Positions 52,589-61,683 of a DNA stretch of 64,000 nt are shown here, piece after piece; position 1 is the stretch's first letter, and every line of letters begins with the position of its first letter. Under the pieces are notes generated by a model. That model did not search any database and was not told the DNA's origin. It saw only the letters and a program-made list of their open reading frames with translations. The DNA is from Candidatus Kapaibacterium sp. (lineage in GTDB: Bacteria > Bacteroidota > Ignavibacteria > Kapaibacteriales > NICIL-2), in the NCBI GenBank assembly GCA_026003495.1, contig BPHK01000001.1, forward strand, positions 1,190,579 to 1,254,578. Reading direction: 5' to 3'. The position numbers and the translations under genes are program-made.

Positions 52589-55500
52589 TTACTGTCCGAG
52601 CTTCCGTTGAACTTCGGTGATGCGATACGCCTCGATGATGTCGCCTTCGGCGTAGTCGTTGAATCCACTAACGGTCAGACCGCACTCGAAGCCTTGGCGG
52701 ACTTCCCGTACGTCATCTTTGAGATGCTTGAGCGAGTGGATGGTGCCTTTGTAGATCTCGAATCCATCGCGGATAACCCGCACTTTGTCGTTTCGGCTAA
52801 TGGTCCCAGAGAGGACGTAACATCCAGCAACGGTCCCAACTTTACTGATCCGGAAGATTTGGCGAACTTCAGCACGTCCGAGCACTTCTTCCTTGATTTC
52901 GGGCGAGAGCATGCCCTCGAGTGCTAACTGAATTTCGTTGAGCGCATCGTAGATGATCGAGTAGAGTCGAACATCGACACTTTCGCGTTCAGCAATCCGG
53001 CGGACCGATGCTGGCAATTGCACTTGGAAGCCGACGACGATAGCGTCGGAGGCTGCTGCCAGCATCACGTCGCTTTCGGTTATGGTGCCGACGGCGCGGT
53101 GAATAATCGAGATGGCAACCTCTCCGGTGCTGAGTTTGTGGAGTGCATCGGTCAGTGCTTCGAGCGACCCGCTGACATCTGCTTTCAGCACGATGCGTAG
53201 CTCTTTGAGCCCGCCTTGTTGCATACGGCGGGAAAGCTCGTCGAGCGAGATACGTTTGGTTTGACGGAGCTGCTGTTCGCGGCGGAGAATTTGTCGTTGC
53301 TGAGCAAGTTGGCGCAGCTTGTCTTCATCGGTAGAAACGACGAGTTTATCGCCTGCTTCGGGCAGACCTTCAAAGCCGGTGACTTGCACCGGGGTCGAGG
53401 GTGGGGCTTCCTCGACACGGTTGCCACGTTCATCGTACATTGCTCGAACACGGCCGAAGTACTGCCCGCAGATGAAGGCATCGCCTTGACGGAGCGTTCC
53501 ATTCTGGATGAGGACTGTGGCAACATTCCCACGTCCTTTATCTACGTGTGCTTCGATAACTGTTCCGACTGCTGGGCGATTGGGATTGGCTTTCAGTTCG
53601 AGTAGCTCGGCTTCGAGCAGAATTTTTTCGAGTAGAACATCAACGTTGATGCCTTTCTTGGCGGAAATTTCAGCGCATTGGTACTTGCCGCCCCATTCTT
53701 CGACGAGAACACCGTGATCGGCAAGTTGCTGTTTGATACGATCGGGATTTGCCGTGTCTTTGTCAATCTTGTTGATAGCGACGACAATCGGAACTCCTGC
53801 AGCTTGTGCGTGACTGATTGCCTCGACCGTTTGGGGCATAACACTATCGTCAGCGGCAACGACGAGGACGACAACGTCTGTGACTTGTGCACCACGGGCT
53901 CGCATCGCAGTGAACGCTTCGTGACCAGGTGTGTCGAGGAAGGTGATGGATTTGCCGTTCGGCAGGACGACCTTGTAAGCGCCGATATGTTGTGTGATGC
54001 CGCCTGCCTCGCCAGCAACGATGTTGGAGTTGCGGATATAGTCCAGCAGGGAGGTTTTCCCGTGGTCAACGTGCCCCATGATCGTCACGATTGGCGGGCG
54101 CGGCACAAGCGACTCTGGCGGATCGGGAAGTGTCTCTTCATCGAGTGACACTTCTTTATCGGTCAAAAATTCCACCTCAACGCCGTAGTCGCTGGCAATG
54201 AGCTGGATGGTATCGCGGTCGAGCCGTTGATTGATGCTTACCATCAATCCCAAGCCAAGGCACTTGGCGATGATCTCCGCTGGAGAGACGCCGAGGAAGT
54301 TCGCCAGTTCAGCAGTGGTGATAAACTCTGTGATGCGGAGAATGCCTCGATCTTGCTGGAGTTCTTCGGCGCGTCGTTGCTGCCGTTCTTCGCGTTGCTG
54401 TTTGCGCTGCTTTTTGATCTTGCTTTTGATTCGCGCTTCTTCCTCGATGCCCGCAAGCGTCTCGCGGATAGCGCGCTCGACTTCTTCTTCGGTGATGATT
54501 TCACGGAGAGGTTTGCGTTTCTTCTTGGCTTTGTCCTCCGTCAGCAGATCATCTTTCGTTGGAGGCTTCTTGCCCTTGCTTTTGAGAATACTCGTCGGCG
54601 GGGTAGCATCGGCAATCAGTGGCAGTGGCTGCTCTGGTGTCGCAGGAGAGGAGCTTTTTTCAGGTGTTGGTTTGGTGGTGCCTCTGTCTTTCACACTCGG
54701 ACGGGCTTCACGCATTTGGGGTTGTGCAGGCTTTTCGGGCTTCCGTGGCTGACGTTTGCCACGGCGAGGCTCTTCGATGGGGAGCTCGATTTTCCCGACG
54801 ACGGTGAGTCCCCGCAGCTTCCATGAGGTGGATGGACTATCCGGTTCAGATGTGGCGATGACATTCGATACGCGCCGACGACGCTTAGTCTCGCTTGTGT
54901 CGTCGCTTGATTCATCGGCAGCAACCGGAGGTTCGTCAGCAGCGCGATCACCCGAGGCTGGCGCTGTTTCCTGAGCTGATGATACTTCCGCTTGCGGTTC
55001 TGGTATTTCTTCTGGAGGTCCAGGTTCAGAAAGCTGGGGTTCAGAACGTTGTGGCTCGGTGATTTCTTCAGAGGCAGAGACGAGCGGAGTGTCAACAGCA
55101 GCGATGATATTGCCAGCAACTTCTTCTTGAAGGGTTTCAGCTACAGAAGGGGATACTTCTTCAGGTGCAAGTTCTTCTACCGCAGGTTCTGCTACAGCAG
55201 CAATGGACGCATCTGCCTCGTTTGTCAGAGTCTCGGCCACCTGGGGCAATTGCGCTGACTCTTCGGTTACGTCTGACAGTTTGCTTTCACCATCATGTGT
55301 TACCAGTGTAGGTTCTGGCAATGGCTCTTTTGCTGGAGGAGCTTCTGCTGTAGGCAGTTCTGCATGTTTCTGTGGAGGTTCAGGTGTAGGTGCTTCCTTT
55401 TTCGTTGGAGTGCGATGGCGGTCGAATTGCTCGACTTTGCTGCGGATACGCTCGGCTGCTTTTGCTTCCTTGGCAAAATGTCCCGCCACTGCTTCGAGCA

Positions 55501-55639
55501 TATCATCGCTGAGCTCGAAGCTGGGTTTGGAGGAAACCTCGAATCCTTTCGCCTTGAGGTACTCAACGATCTCTTCCTTCGAGATGTTGAAGTACTTGGC
55601 AACTTTGAAGAGCTTGCGCTCTTGAGGCAATTGCAGCAT
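52589..55639 (-). CDS. infB: Translation initiation factor IF-2
   Basis: GTPase that brings initiator tRNA to the ribosome. After an N-terminal IF2-N module ([20 protein letters not shown]) there is a long Pro/Glu/Ala-rich, poorly ordered linker to about residue 400. A second IF2-N unit ([20 protein letters not shown]) and the G domain follow, with [21 protein letters not shown] and NKIDKD. The C-terminal domains with the formyl-Met pocket are complete. ATG 55639 gives 1016 residues; ten extra codons upstream are not IF2-like. Confidence 0.97.
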   Translation of the reverse strand: MLQLPQERKLFKVAKYFNISKEEIVEYLKAKGFEVSSKPSFELSDDMLEAVAGHFAKEAKAAERIRSKVEQFDRHRTPTKKEAPTPEPPQKHAELPTAEAPPAKEPLPEPTLVTHDGESKLSDVTEESAQLPQVAETLTNEADASIAAVAEPAVEELAPEEVSPSVAETLQEEVAGNIIAAVDTPLVSASEEITEPQRSEPQLSEPGPPEEIPEPQAEVSSAQETAPASGDRAADEPPVAADESSDDTSETKRRRRVSNVIATSEPDSPSTSWKLRGLTVVGKIELPIEEPRRGKRQPRKPEKPAQPQMREARPSVKDRGTTKPTPEKSSSPATPEQPLPLIADATPPTSILKSKGKKPPTKDDLLTEDKAKKKRKPLREIITEEEVERAIRETLAGIEEEARIKSKIKKQRKQQREERQQRRAEELQQDRGILRITEFITTAELANFLGVSPAEIIAKCLGLGLMVSINQRLDRDTIQLIASDYGVEVEFLTDKEVSLDEETLPDPPESLVPRPPIVTIMGHVDHGKTSLLDYIRNSNIVAGEAGGITQHIGAYKVVLPNGKSITFLDTPGHEAFTAMRARGAQVTDVVVLVVAADDSVMPQTVEAISHAQAAGVPIVVAINKIDKDTANPDRIKQQLADHGVLVEEWGGKYQCAEISAKKGINVDVLLEKILLEAELLELKANPNRPAVGTVIEAHVDKGRGNVATVLIQNGTLRQGDAFICGQYFGRVRAMYDERGNRVEEAPPSTPVQVTGFEGLPEAGDKLVVSTDEDKLRQLAQQRQILRREQQLRQTKRISLDELSRRMQQGGLKELRIVLKADVSGSLEALTDALHKLSTGEVAISIIHRAVGTITESDVMLAAASDAIVVGFQVQLPASVRRIAERESVDVRLYSIIYDALNEIQLALEGMLSPEIKEEVLGRAEVRQIFRISKVGTVAGCYVLSGTISRNDKVRVIRDGFEIYKGTIHSLKHLKDDVREVRQGFECGLTVSGFNDYAEGDIIEAYRITEVQRKLGQ

Positions 55640-55704
55640 TACACGTTCCACAGAATAAACGGAGTACAAAGACGGAGCTTTTCGACAGCCATTGCTGCTG
55701 GAGA

Positions 55705-57177
55705 CTACTCATCGCTTGGTGATTTGGATGGGTCTTCGGGAATGAATCCATCCTCTTCATCAAGCTCGTCGTACGATTCGGTTTGCAGCTCGTCGAACAT
55801 TTCCTCGATTTCGTCGAGCTCGTCTTCGCCGGAATTGTGCTTAGATTGATCGCGCTCTTCCTCGAGCTGTGCTTGCGCGATTGCGATTCGTTCGGCGATG
55901 TCGGGATGCTCTTGCTCGCCGAATTCATCGAGCATTAGCTTGCGAATTTCCATCAAGCGCTTCGGGGTCATCCCCGGAATGCTGAGCAGCGTTTTCAGAT
56001 CAGCAGCCAGAAACTCGCGAGCAGTATCAATGTGCGCTTCGATGATCTGCTCGTAGAGCTCGCGGCCGATGTCGTCGCGGAACTCGATGAGCTCGATGTC
56101 TTCGCTTCCTTCCTTGACGAGCGTGATCGCATACCCAGTCAAGCGAGATGCCAAGCGGACATTCTGCCCATTGCGTCCAATCGCGAGCGAGACCTGGTCA
56201 TCGGGGACAACAACGACAGCAGTTTTGTTTTCGGTGTCCACCTGTATTTGCCGTACCTTTGCCGGTGATAGTGCGCGTGCAATGAAGGTGACTGGATCGT
56301 CCGACCATTCGATAACATCAATCGTCTCACCCGAAAGTTCACGGACAATTGCATTGATCCGAATGCCCTTCATTCCGATGCATGCGCCGACAGGATCAAC
56401 ACGGTCGTCATAGCTCGTGACAGCTACTTTTGCGCGTTCGCCTGGGTCGCGTGCGATCGCTTTGATTTCGACAACCCCATCGTAAACTTCGGGCACTTCC
56501 AACTCAAACAGGCGTGCCAGGAAGCGCTCATCAGCGCGGGAGACGATGATGTCTGGTGTGCTCGTTGGTGTTGCGCGGCGAACTTCCTTGACGATGGCGC
56601 GAATTGTTGCGTTCTTCCGGTAGCGCTCCGTTGGAATTTGCTCTTCCAGCGGCATGCGCACTTCGTTCTTGTTGTGCAGGATGAGGATGTCGTTGCGGCG
56701 AATCTGGTAGATCTCCCCGACGATGATTTCCCCGATTTTCTGCTCGTATTCTTGGTAGATGTTGTTCCGTTCGATGTCCCGGATTTGCTGGCTCAGCACC
56801 TGCTTGGCGTACATGATGAGCTGGCGACCGAACTCCTGGCTGATATTCTCGAGGGAAATTTCTTCGATGTATTCATCGCCGACCTCGTAGGGTTCATCGG
56901 TACGACGTCGAACTTCGCTCAGGGAAATTTCCTTTGCGGGGTTGAGGACGTAGTTGACGACTGTCCGCGGGAGGTAGATTTCAATATCGCCGCGATCCAT
57001 GTTCAGGACGATGTCTGGCTCGGCATCCTCGCCATATTTTTTGCGAACAAGCAAGCGAAACATGTCTTCGAGCTTGCCTTGGATGAGGTCGCGGTCAATG
57101 CCGCGCTCTTTTGCAATTTCGACGAACGCAGCAATGATCGCTTTTTTGTCAATTTTTTGCGTACTTTTCCGTGGCAT
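55705..57177 (-). CDS. nusA: Transcription termination/antitermination factor NusA
   Basis: RNA polymerase-binding factor that controls pausing. The N-terminal domain runs to about residue 130. It is followed by an S1 domain (GEIIVGEIYQIRRNDILILH) and two KH domains (DPVGACIGMKGIRINAIV, VSLAIGRNGQNVRLASRL). The C-terminus has a helix-hairpin-like segment (LKTLLSIPGMTPKRLMEIRK) and a very acidic tail rich in Glu and Asp. ATG 57177 gives 490 residues with MPRKSTQKIDKK; the eight upstream codons are unlikely. It lies 17 nt after rimP. Confidence 0.96.
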   Translation of the reverse strand: MPRKSTQKIDKKAIIAAFVEIAKERGIDRDLIQGKLEDMFRLLVRKKYGEDAEPDIVLNMDRGDIEIYLPRTVVNYVLNPAKEISLSEVRRRTDEPYEVGDEYIEEISLENISQEFGRQLIMYAKQVLSQQIRDIERNNIYQEYEQKIGEIIVGEIYQIRRNDILILHNKNEVRMPLEEQIPTERYRKNATIRAIVKEVRRATPTSTPDIIVSRADERFLARLFELEVPEVYDGVVEIKAIARDPGERAKVAVTSYDDRVDPVGACIGMKGIRINAIVRELSGETIDVIEWSDDPVTFIARALSPAKVRQIQVDTENKTAVVVVPDDQVSLAIGRNGQNVRLASRLTGYAITLVKEGSEDIELIEFRDDIGRELYEQIIEAHIDTAREFLAADLKTLLSIPGMTPKRLMEIRKLMLDEFGEQEHPDIAERIAIAQAQLEEERDQSKHNSGEDELDEIEEMFDELQTESYDELDEEDGFIPEDPSKSPSDE

Positions 57178-57194
57178 CGTAGGTTCTCCGAGGG

Positions 57195-57638
57195 TTACCA
57201 TTCAAGTTGGACGTTTGCCCGTGTAATCGCAGAAAAGGGAATGGATACCGTTTGGTCCGAGCAATCCAGTACGATAGACTGCTCGCCGCACGAGCGCAGC
57301 CGTCCGCGATAGGTGGTGCCATCGCTGGTACGGACAGACAGCAAGCGCCCGACGTGCTTGAGATATTGCCAATGGTACTCGAGGGGGCGGTCCACACCCG
57401 GCGAAGAAACATCCAAGCGAACGACGTCTGTAAGTTGTGGGTCGGTATCGAGCATTGGTTCAAGATCTCGGCTGATTGCTTCGCAGAGCGCATGGGTGAC
57501 ACTTTCGACGCTATCAACGAACAGCTCCAGTACGAGTGCGTGACGCTGCCCCCGCACATGGCACTCAAGCAGCTCGGCGTTATGTTGCCGGCAGATGTGG
57601 CGTATTCGTTCGAGCGTCTCTTCCGATAGTGTGCGCAT
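57195..57638 (-). CDS. rimP: Ribosome maturation factor RimP
   Basis: A 147-residue factor for 30S maturation, almost always the first gene of the nusA operon. It has the family core LELFVDSVESVTHALCEAIS, DVVRLDVSSPGVDRPLEYHW and the C-terminal Sm-like domain (TYRGRLRSCGEQSIVLDCSD). ATG 57638 is chosen; the longer frame to 57689 overlaps the promoter region. It heads the eight-gene operon ending with pnp. Confidence 0.93.
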   Translation of the reverse strand: MRTLSEETLERIRHICRQHNAELLECHVRGQRHALVLELFVDSVESVTHALCEAISRDLEPMLDTDPQLTDVVRLDVSSPGVDRPLEYHWQYLKHVGRLLSVRTSDGTTYRGRLRSCGEQSIVLDCSDQTVSIPFSAITRANVQLEW

Positions 57639-57697
57639 ACGCAGTGCGAACAAAAAAAGGGCACTATCGCCCAGTCCACGTGAACGCAAGCCGGCTG

Positions 57698-57705
57698 CAA
57701 ATATA
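57698..57705 (-). promoter_or_regulatory. TAnnTTTG promoter element of the rimP-nusA-infB-pnp operon
   Basis: On the minus strand the bases read TATATTTG, an exact match to the Bacteroidetes -7 consensus. Predicted start near 57691 gives a leader of about 53 nt before rimP. The nearest TTG upstream is 26 bases away, slightly beyond the usual 17-23. Confidence 0.5.
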
Positions 57706-57722
57706 CGGCGCTCTATGCCCGA

Positions 57723-60700
57723 TCAGTCGAGCAACACAGCGACGCTTCGGCGTAGTTGGTCTGTGATGAAGACGAGGAAATACATGCCAGCCGGGAGCGA
57801 GCTTCGCCCAACAGTGAAGGTGTGCTCGCCACGTTCGAGCATGCCGCGATGGAGGAGAAGTGCTCGGCGTCCGGTAACGTCGTAGAGCGATAGTTCCGCG
57901 TCGGCGCGGACAATCTGGCGAACCAGAAAACTCAGCGTTGATCCATCGTCATGGACTTCGATGGATGTATGCGCACCAAGCTGAACCAGGCGTGCATCCA
58001 AGTTGCACGCCTCGCGGAGCTCGAGCCAGCCCGGTTCGACAGCTATCACGCGAACTGTGGTATCACTGACGGCAATACTGCGTTGGTCCGGAGTAATTGC
58101 GGTCCGACGTACCTTCCCCAAAAGGACACGACCGGAAAGCATCGCGATTGTTCCATTGCCGGTGATGGTGCCACTTCGAAGCTCAAGCTGGTATCCATCG
58201 CCTGTATGTGCGCCACTTACGGTACCATCCGTGAACGCTGAACTACCTGCAACATCCTCGATAAAAAGTAGGCTCCGATCGAATTGCAGCGGAATTGTCA
58301 TGCTGTCAATGCGAAGAGGACGAGTGATGCCATCGCACTGAACGGTATAGCGGACGTGCTCATCTGGCGATGCGACAAGTGACTCTGGAATCGAGATGCG
58401 AAGCGCGATCGGCGATGCTCCGATGCTATCGCGCAGTCCTCGACCATTGATGAGAATCACAAGTCGTTTCGTGCATGGCGCGACAGCATTGAGGATGATC
58501 GTATGCTGCACGATGCCAGGATCGGTGGGGGTAATTGTGATTGTCCCCACTGATGTTGCTTGTGGAGCAATGCCCTCTTGGAGGAATGGAAACGAAAGCT
58601 GGAGCCACACAGGCAACGTGCCTATCGGAGCAAAGGTGATGGTGTCGCTAGTGGGATTACTAATCGTGGCGCGCGCAGTGACACTGCTCCCAATACGTAC
58701 ATCGCCAACATCAATACGGAGTGTATCACTACCGTTACTTTCTTCGAATCCGAGCACGAGGTCTTCCACCTGAGCAACAACCGAGAGCGTTAGAATCCGG
58801 CTGCACGGTTCGATGCGGAGGGAAAGTTGTGCCGTATCGCTTCCGAGTGGCAGGTTGCGTGGGTCAATAGTAAGTTGGATCGGGTGTGCACCATCGTCAA
58901 TTGGCCCAAGCGGGATAGATGGCTCTATCCATGGAGCCGATGAAGAGACCGAAACGATGCGATTGCTCGCGCCATTCGGCGGTGTACTCGAAATGGAAAG
59001 CTGTACCTGCCGTGCAAGGAGCGCAGTATCGCGGCAGCGGAGAATGCGTCCTAGTGTAAGAGCTGTGGTACTCAACGAGACGCTGCTCCCGATTCTCTTG
59101 CCGCGCACGATGAGCACTTCCGACTGGGTACAGCGTTGATCTCCAAACAAGATGATGAGTCGCTGCTCAGAGGCAGTGTACCCGTTGGGACTGTACCGAA
59201 TCCGAATCACGACGGAATCTCGTGGAGGAATAGTCAGCGTCGGGGCAGGAATCGGCTGGACGATCTGGAGTTGCTCGTCGGGAAGCTGCTCGAGTTCGAT
59301 CGGCGCAAGCGATGTATTGTACAGCGTAATCGTCGTGTCGGCGAAGATTGTGCTGCACGAGTCGAGTGTCGGGAAGACGATCTCCCGCGCAGAGAGTGCA
59401 ATGTAGGGCGTTGTGAGCACGCCACGGAGAGGAATCTTGAGCGAGTCGCGGCACTGTGCAGAACTGTAGCGAATCGTCAGATCCCCTGCGTAGGGTTGGT
59501 CGAGCATAGGCGCAAATTCAATCGGGATAGCACGACGCTCACCGGCTCGGATGGTGAAGGTTCCAGGAAATCCAGGCCCGAGGCGGAAGGGCGGGAGAAT
59601 CGAAATGCTTTCAACGGTGACATCTCCGCTCGATGCGCTCACGATAATCGAGTCCAAGGTCGGTAGGACTGTGCCACCACATCGCTTGATGACGCCAAAA
59701 TCCTTGAGGGAAGATTGTGCTGAGAGCGCCCCAGCCGCAGCTGATTTTGTGCCTTGGACCCGGATCCACAGAACCCGTCCACACGGGAGAATGCGAACTC
59801 CGATGCTATCAGTCCACGTGCCAGCGGTCATTGGAGCAAAACGGAGTCGAACAGCGATTTGCTCACCTACTTTCAGCTGTGCTGGAAGCGAGGGGGCAAC
59901 GATAAAAAACGGCGATGGCTCCTGCCCACGCTCAAGCTCGATGGAAATGCTCGATTGATTTGTGAGCGTGATGACTGCTTCGCTAACTGATTCGCAGCCA
60001 CTGAGCGGAGGAAATGCAACAGTCACTTGAGAAGCTTGTAGTCGGACTTGGAGCAGCTCGATCGTCGTAGGGGGCGACAGTGCAGTACAGCCGAACTCGT
60101 TTGTAACTTCGACGGTGTACGATCCAGCCGAACTTGCTAAATACGAGGCACCGGACGCGCCAGCAATCGGTGTGGCGTTGCGGTACCACTGATAGCGCCA
60201 GCCGGGGACGTAGTGTGCAGTGATCAAGAGCGTCGAATCTTCGCAGAGCTGAACGCGGGAGGTGGGGAACGTTGGAACAGTCGGTGATGGATGGACCGTT
60301 ACTATGACCGAGTCGCTCAAGACGAAGCACCCGTCGGGGCGGCGCAGACGGAGGCGGTACTCCCCGCTGGTCGTGGCGCGGTAGGTTGTACTAGTTGCAC
60401 CGGAAATTGCTGCACCATCCCGGAGCCATTGCGCCTGGTAACCTGCAGGAATCGAGGGAACGCTCAGCACGACAGAGCCGCCCTCGCAAAACGTTGTCGA
60501 TGAACCGTCGGTTCGGAGTGCTGGTCCTTGCTCGACTTGTTTGAGCGCCGTCACTTGCGCAAACGAAGCAGCGTTGTACTGCCGCCCGCGCGTTGATTGT
60601 GGCGGCGGATACGCGCCGTACTCATCATCCTGCCCGTAGCGATACGCAAACAGGCGATAGGTGTAACTCACCCCGCAGACAAGCGAGACAGGATCAATGT

Positions 60701-61646
60701 AGCTTGTAGCAGTCGAGGGAAGATGTGCCAGGACAACAGTCGAGCCGATGCGCTCTCCATCGCGGTACATGCGACCTTGTTCGGGGAGAAAGTCCTGCCC
60801 AGCACTATCCCGGACGAGCAGATAGCCTTGTGTGCCGTCTTGTGGATATGGATCGAGAGCGCTGTTCCACGCAAGCTGAACATTCGAGCTCGTTACAGTT
60901 GCCTGGAGTCGAGGGGATGTCCACGGTGGACGCCGTGTTGCGTGCCAGAATTCCCAGTTCGATGCCGACGAGCTGCACGATTTGTTCGGGAGCGTCCGAG
61001 TGCTATTGACAGCGCATGCCTCCGAAAGTGGGGCCCCGTGTGGGCCATTGTATTGGCTAAGCACACTGCCAGGAAAGATCCGATTGCTCTGACCGTTGTT
61101 GAGTGCACTGGCAGTGTTCAGTTTCGGCTCTGGCATGGCAAGCCAGTACGAGCCAGGTGTCGCACGATGTCCGAGTCCGTGGACGTGATTGCCTTGGGCA
61201 TCGAGGATCTCCATGATGTCTCCCTCTTGGGCGAGATTCATCGGTGCATCGGGAAATTGCACGTCCGGCGCAGCATATGGATCGAAAAAGCGGGTGTCGT
61301 TTTTCGCAAGCATCACGCGCCCGTCTGCCATCGAAGTGTCGAAATCTTGAGGTGAGTTGGAGATGTAGTCACGATGCCAAATCCCAATAATCGTCCCGGC
61401 GCGAACATGCTGCCAGTAGGGAATGGACTTGAACCGAACGCCACCTTGCCGTGCTGTCTGCGATGCATTGTTATCGGTGACAACCCACCCGCGGAGGTCG
61501 AGGTTGTCCTCGAGCACGAGAATTTCTGTCCACTCCTGCGGCGGATTGTCGTTGTAGTACTCGCTGACTACGACAGGTTGCGCAAAAACTCGCACGAGCG
61601 TAAGCAAGCTTGCAATGCTGAGCGCAACAAGGAAGCGTGGGTTCAT
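57723..61646 (-). CDS. Giant T9SS-exported surface protein with lamin-tail, Ig-like and anchor-D-like repeats
   Basis: A 1307-residue secreted protein. The signal peptide (LVALSIASLLTLVRVFAQ) is followed by a lamin-tail-like domain (VVVSEYYNDNPPQEWTEILV, residues about 25-170), a fibronectin-like region and Ig-like repeats with cysteines (SVVLSVPSIPAGYQAQWLRD; LLITAHYVPGWRYQWYRNAT). About five repeats of the choice-of-anchor-D/SPD-2-like type follow (residues about 560-1030). The last 70 residues (AELSLYDVTGRRALLL, LPAGMYFLVFI) are a T9SS sorting domain. ATG 61646 is chosen for the signal peptide. It lies just before the rimP operon but is likely a separate transcript with the next gene. Function unknown; an adhesive or surface-layer role is possible. 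Confidence 0.82.
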   Translation of the reverse strand: MNPRFLVALSIASLLTLVRVFAQPVVVSEYYNDNPPQEWTEILVLEDNLDLRGWVVTDNNASQTARQGGVRFKSIPYWQHVRAGTIIGIWHRDYISNSPQDFDTSMADGRVMLAKNDTRFFDPYAAPDVQFPDAPMNLAQEGDIMEILDAQGNHVHGLGHRATPGSYWLAMPEPKLNTASALNNGQSNRIFPGSVLSQYNGPHGAPLSEACAVNSTRTLPNKSCSSSASNWEFWHATRRPPWTSPRLQATVTSSNVQLAWNSALDPYPQDGTQGYLLVRDSAGQDFLPEQGRMYRDGERIGSTVVLAHLPSTATSYIDPVSLVCGVSYTYRLFAYRYGQDDEYGAYPPPQSTRGRQYNAASFAQVTALKQVEQGPALRTDGSSTTFCEGGSVVLSVPSIPAGYQAQWLRDGAAISGATSTTYRATTSGEYRLRLRRPDGCFVLSDSVIVTVHPSPTVPTFPTSRVQLCEDSTLLITAHYVPGWRYQWYRNATPIAGASGASYLASSAGSYTVEVTNEFGCTALSPPTTIELLQVRLQASQVTVAFPPLSGCESVSEAVITLTNQSSISIELERGQEPSPFFIVAPSLPAQLKVGEQIAVRLRFAPMTAGTWTDSIGVRILPCGRVLWIRVQGTKSAAAGALSAQSSLKDFGVIKRCGGTVLPTLDSIIVSASSGDVTVESISILPPFRLGPGFPGTFTIRAGERRAIPIEFAPMLDQPYAGDLTIRYSSAQCRDSLKIPLRGVLTTPYIALSAREIVFPTLDSCSTIFADTTITLYNTSLAPIELEQLPDEQLQIVQPIPAPTLTIPPRDSVVIRIRYSPNGYTASEQRLIILFGDQRCTQSEVLIVRGKRIGSSVSLSTTALTLGRILRCRDTALLARQVQLSISSTPPNGASNRIVSVSSSAPWIEPSIPLGPIDDGAHPIQLTIDPRNLPLGSDTAQLSLRIEPCSRILTLSVVAQVEDLVLGFEESNGSDTLRIDVGDVRIGSSVTARATISNPTSDTITFAPIGTLPVWLQLSFPFLQEGIAPQATSVGTITITPTDPGIVQHTIILNAVAPCTKRLVILINGRGLRDSIGASPIALRISIPESLVASPDEHVRYTVQCDGITRPLRIDSMTIPLQFDRSLLFIEDVAGSSAFTDGTVSGAHTGDGYQLELRSGTITGNGTIAMLSGRVLLGKVRRTAITPDQRSIAVSDTTVRVIAVEPGWLELREACNLDARLVQLGAHTSIEVHDDGSTLSFLVRQIVRADAELSLYDVTGRRALLLHRGMLERGEHTFTVGRSSLPAGMYFLVFITDQLRRSVAVLLD

Positions 61647-61683
61647 CGGATTCAGTTCTGTTTGATTCGCAGTTGCTCTGTTA

